Positions 5,848-7,033 of a stretch of DNA of 7,033 bases are shown here, in pieces; position 1 is the stretch's first letter; every line of letters begins with the position of its first letter. A program made the position numbers and the translations under genes. The stretch comes from CAYSLU01 sp964431965 (lineage in GTDB: Bacteria; Verrucomicrobiota; Kiritimatiellia; CAIKKV01; CAYSLU01): contig CAYSLU010000150.1 in NCBI GenBank assembly GCA_964431965.1, positions 1 to 7,033 on the forward strand. The letters run 5' to 3'. The notes under the pieces were generated by a model, which ran no database searches, was not told the origin of the DNA, and saw nothing but the letters and a program-made list of their open reading frames with translations.

Positions 5848-6269
5848 CCCGGGCCGAAGGTCACATTGGTGATCCCGGCCGCCGCGCAGGCGTTCATCAC
5901 GTCGATCAGCCGCTCGTACGCCGCATCATCTTCGGCCTGCACCGTAATCATGTACGGAATCCGGGCCGCCTCGGACGACAGCCGGTACCGGACGAGCTGT
6001 CCGGCCAGGTCCGGCATCTCCTTGCCCGTGAACCGCGTGCCGTTCAGGATCACCGTGCCCTGCCCATCCACCTCCACGATCTGCTCGTCGGGCATCTGCA
6101 CCGCCTCGGTCTGCGCAACCATGCCCGGAAGCGTGATCCCGAGGTCCGTCTCCTTCTGCCGCAGCGTCGTGGTGCACATGAAGAAGATGAGCATGAACAT
6201 CACCGTGTCGATCATCGGAACGAGGTCGATCTTGGCCTCAGCCACGGACGATGGGGTCTTCAGCTTCAT
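5844..6269 (-). CDS. ExbD/TolR-family biopolymer transport protein (second copy)
   Basis: This is a 141-residue ExbD/TolR protein, an inner-membrane subunit that pairs with an ExbB/TolQ channel to use proton-motive force. The short cytoplasmic N-terminus (MKLKTPSSVAEAKIDLVPM) leads into a single helix with the essential proton-carrying Asp at 21 (VPMIDTVMFMLIFFM). The periplasmic domain (about 45-141) contains the expected beta-alpha pattern, ending in DVMNACAAAGITNVTFG, typical of the family. The ATG at 6269 is 4 nt after the stop of the first exbD-like gene, with GGAG about 9 nt upstream. The in-frame extension above it overlaps the first copy and is rejected. It closely resembles its neighbour in the N-terminal 35 residues but has a different periplasmic domain (shorter, no long loop), so the two probably act as non-identical subunits. 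Confidence 0.95.
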   Translation of the reverse strand: MKLKTPSSVAEAKIDLVPMIDTVMFMLIFFMCTTTLRQKETDLGITLPGMVAQTEAVQMPDEQIVEVDGQGTVILNGTRFTGKEMPDLAGQLVRYRLSSEAARIPYMITVQAEDDAAYERLIDVMNACAAAGITNVTFGPG

Positions 6270-6273
6270 GGCG

Positions 6274-6741
6274 CTATCGCTCCATTTCGACTTCGTCGGG
6301 GTGCGCGGCAAAAACCACGTCCGCAATGCCCGCCGCCGCGCAGGCGCCCATCGCCTTGCGGATCACCGCATACTTCACGTTTCGGTCGGCCCGGATGTAC
6401 AGGCGCACGGCGGGGTCTTCCTTGAGGTGGTCCCGCATGATGCGCTCCAGGTCCGCCGCGTCGGCCAGCTCGCCGTTCACCAGGTACGGCTTGGCGTCGC
6501 TCACCACCAGCCCCTGCGGCGTCACGGTCCCCGGCCGAAGGACGTTCACGGTGCCCCGGTGGCTCAAGTCTTTCTGCTCCGACCCGTTTCGAGCCTCCGG
6601 AAGATCCACGTCGAACGCCGTGTCCACCTTCGCCATCGTGGCGGCGCACATGAAGAAGATGAGCAACAGGAAGACGGCGTCGATCATGGGGACCAACTGC
6701 ACTTCCGCCGCCTCGATTTCCTCGGGCTTCTTGAGCTTCAT
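6274..6741 (-). CDS. ExbD/TolR-family biopolymer transport protein (first copy)
   Basis: This is a 155-residue ExbD/TolR protein. The N-terminus (MKLKKPEEIEAAEVQLVPM) is followed by one membrane helix with the conserved Asp21 (VPMIDAVFLLLIFFM), the residue that carries protons in ExbD and TolR. The periplasmic part starts with FDVDLPEA (about 43-50), then a variable loop, then the ExbD core: PYLVNGE, a helix, AVRLYIRADRNVKY and a last helix with GACAAAGIADVVF. It ends in a charged tail (HPDEVEMER). The ATG at 6741 lies 17 nt after the stop of the channel gene; the ribosome-binding site is weak. It is one of two adjacent exbD-like genes, as seen in several ExbB-ExbD-ExbD clusters; such pairs may form a heteromer around the ExbB pentamer. 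TolR is the alternative name; the window does not decide. Confidence 0.95.
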   Translation of the reverse strand: MKLKKPEEIEAAEVQLVPMIDAVFLLLIFFMCAATMAKVDTAFDVDLPEARNGSEQKDLSHRGTVNVLRPGTVTPQGLVVSDAKPYLVNGELADAADLERIMRDHLKEDPAVRLYIRADRNVKYAVIRKAMGACAAAGIADVVFAAHPDEVEMER

Positions 6742-6758
6742 AGCGCGCCCATCCGGCT

Positions 6759-7033
6759 CTACTTCTGTCCGTCCGTCGGACTCCGGGCGATCTCGCCAAA
6801 CGTCGATCCCGTGCCCATCAGCGAGTCCAGGATCTCGGTGGCGTCGCGCTCGACCTGCTTCATCACGGCGTTGAGGATGTTCCGGAACAGGAAGTAGAAG
6901 CCCATCGACAGGATGGCCACCATGAGGCCCGTCGCGGTGCAGACCAGCGCCTCGCCGATGTTCTTCGCCAGCATCTCGGGCTTGCCCATGCCGCCCGCCC
7001 CGATCTTCGAGAACGCGCCGATCATGCCGCTGA
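6759..7033 (-). CDS. MotA/TolQ/ExbB proton-channel family protein, C-terminal part, 5' end outside window
   Basis: Only about the last 90 residues are in the window; the frame stays open to the edge, so the Met at 7025 is internal. The fragment begins inside the second conserved helix region: SGMIGAFSKIG corresponds to the family's GTVxGMIxAF motif. AKNIGEALVCTATGLMVAI follows, covering the last membrane helix with the conserved small and Thr residues that line the channel in ExbB/TolQ. The cytoplasmic C-terminus (about 25-30 residues, MKQVERDATEILDSLMG) is short, as in ExbB/TolQ rather than MotA. Together with the two ExbD proteins just downstream it should form the proton-conducting stator-type complex. 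ExbB versus TolQ cannot be told from this piece. Confidence 0.92.
   Translation of the reverse strand, partial: SGMIGAFSKIGAGGMGKPEMLAKNIGEALVCTATGLMVAILSMGFYFLFRNILNAVMKQVERDATEILDSLMGTGSTFGEIARSPTDGQK

Noticed and set aside
4375..6897. Very long open frame on the + strand (840 codons) opposite the vWA and ExbD genes
   Set aside because: It spans several genuine genes on the other strand with overlapping start/stop signals and clear motifs; its composition is low-complexity Arg/Pro/His. It is a by-product of GC bias.

Overview
The window is high-GC, tightly packed bacterial DNA, and its 100-base run of N marks a scaffold gap. A sulfatase, a complete L-aspartate oxidase and an ExbB/ExbD-type operon ending in PEGA, PA-IL-like and von Willebrand A (vWA) proteins together suggest a Gram-negative organism. 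The PVC group is my best guess (Kiritimatiellota, Lentisphaerota, Verrucomicrobiota or Planctomycetota). This is inference from gene content and style; there is no rRNA or other phylogenetic marker here.

Layout. Positions 1-641 (+) hold the C-terminal part of a sulfatase whose start lies outside the window. Positions 642-881 separate two convergent genes and hold a 26-nt imperfect inverted repeat plus several short hairpins. Positions 882-2492 (-) are a complete nadB. Positions 2584-7033 (-) are one tightly spaced gene cluster. In transcription order (right to left) it encodes an ExbB/TolQ/MotA-type channel protein (partial), two ExbD/TolR-like proteins, a membrane-anchored vWA protein, a small secreted protein of unknown function, and a secreted protein with a PEGA-like and a PA-IL-like domain. 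The last is interrupted by the assembly gap.

How the genes may work together. ExbB/ExbD units convert proton-motive force into movement of a partner protein with one N-terminal transmembrane helix and a periplasmic body (TonB or TolA in classical systems). No TonB or TolA is seen here. The next gene encodes a protein with that topology, including a Thr-x3-His pair in the helix that resembles the Ser-x3-His pair of TonB and TolA, but its periplasmic part is a vWA domain with an intact MIDAS. The two genes after it encode exported proteins. The simplest reading is an envelope system in which a proton channel drives, or is coupled to, a metal-dependent vWA protein, with two secreted partners. 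This is the most interesting part of the window. nadB starts 91 nt after the last gene of the cluster and could be co-transcribed or have its own weak promoter; no functional link is evident.
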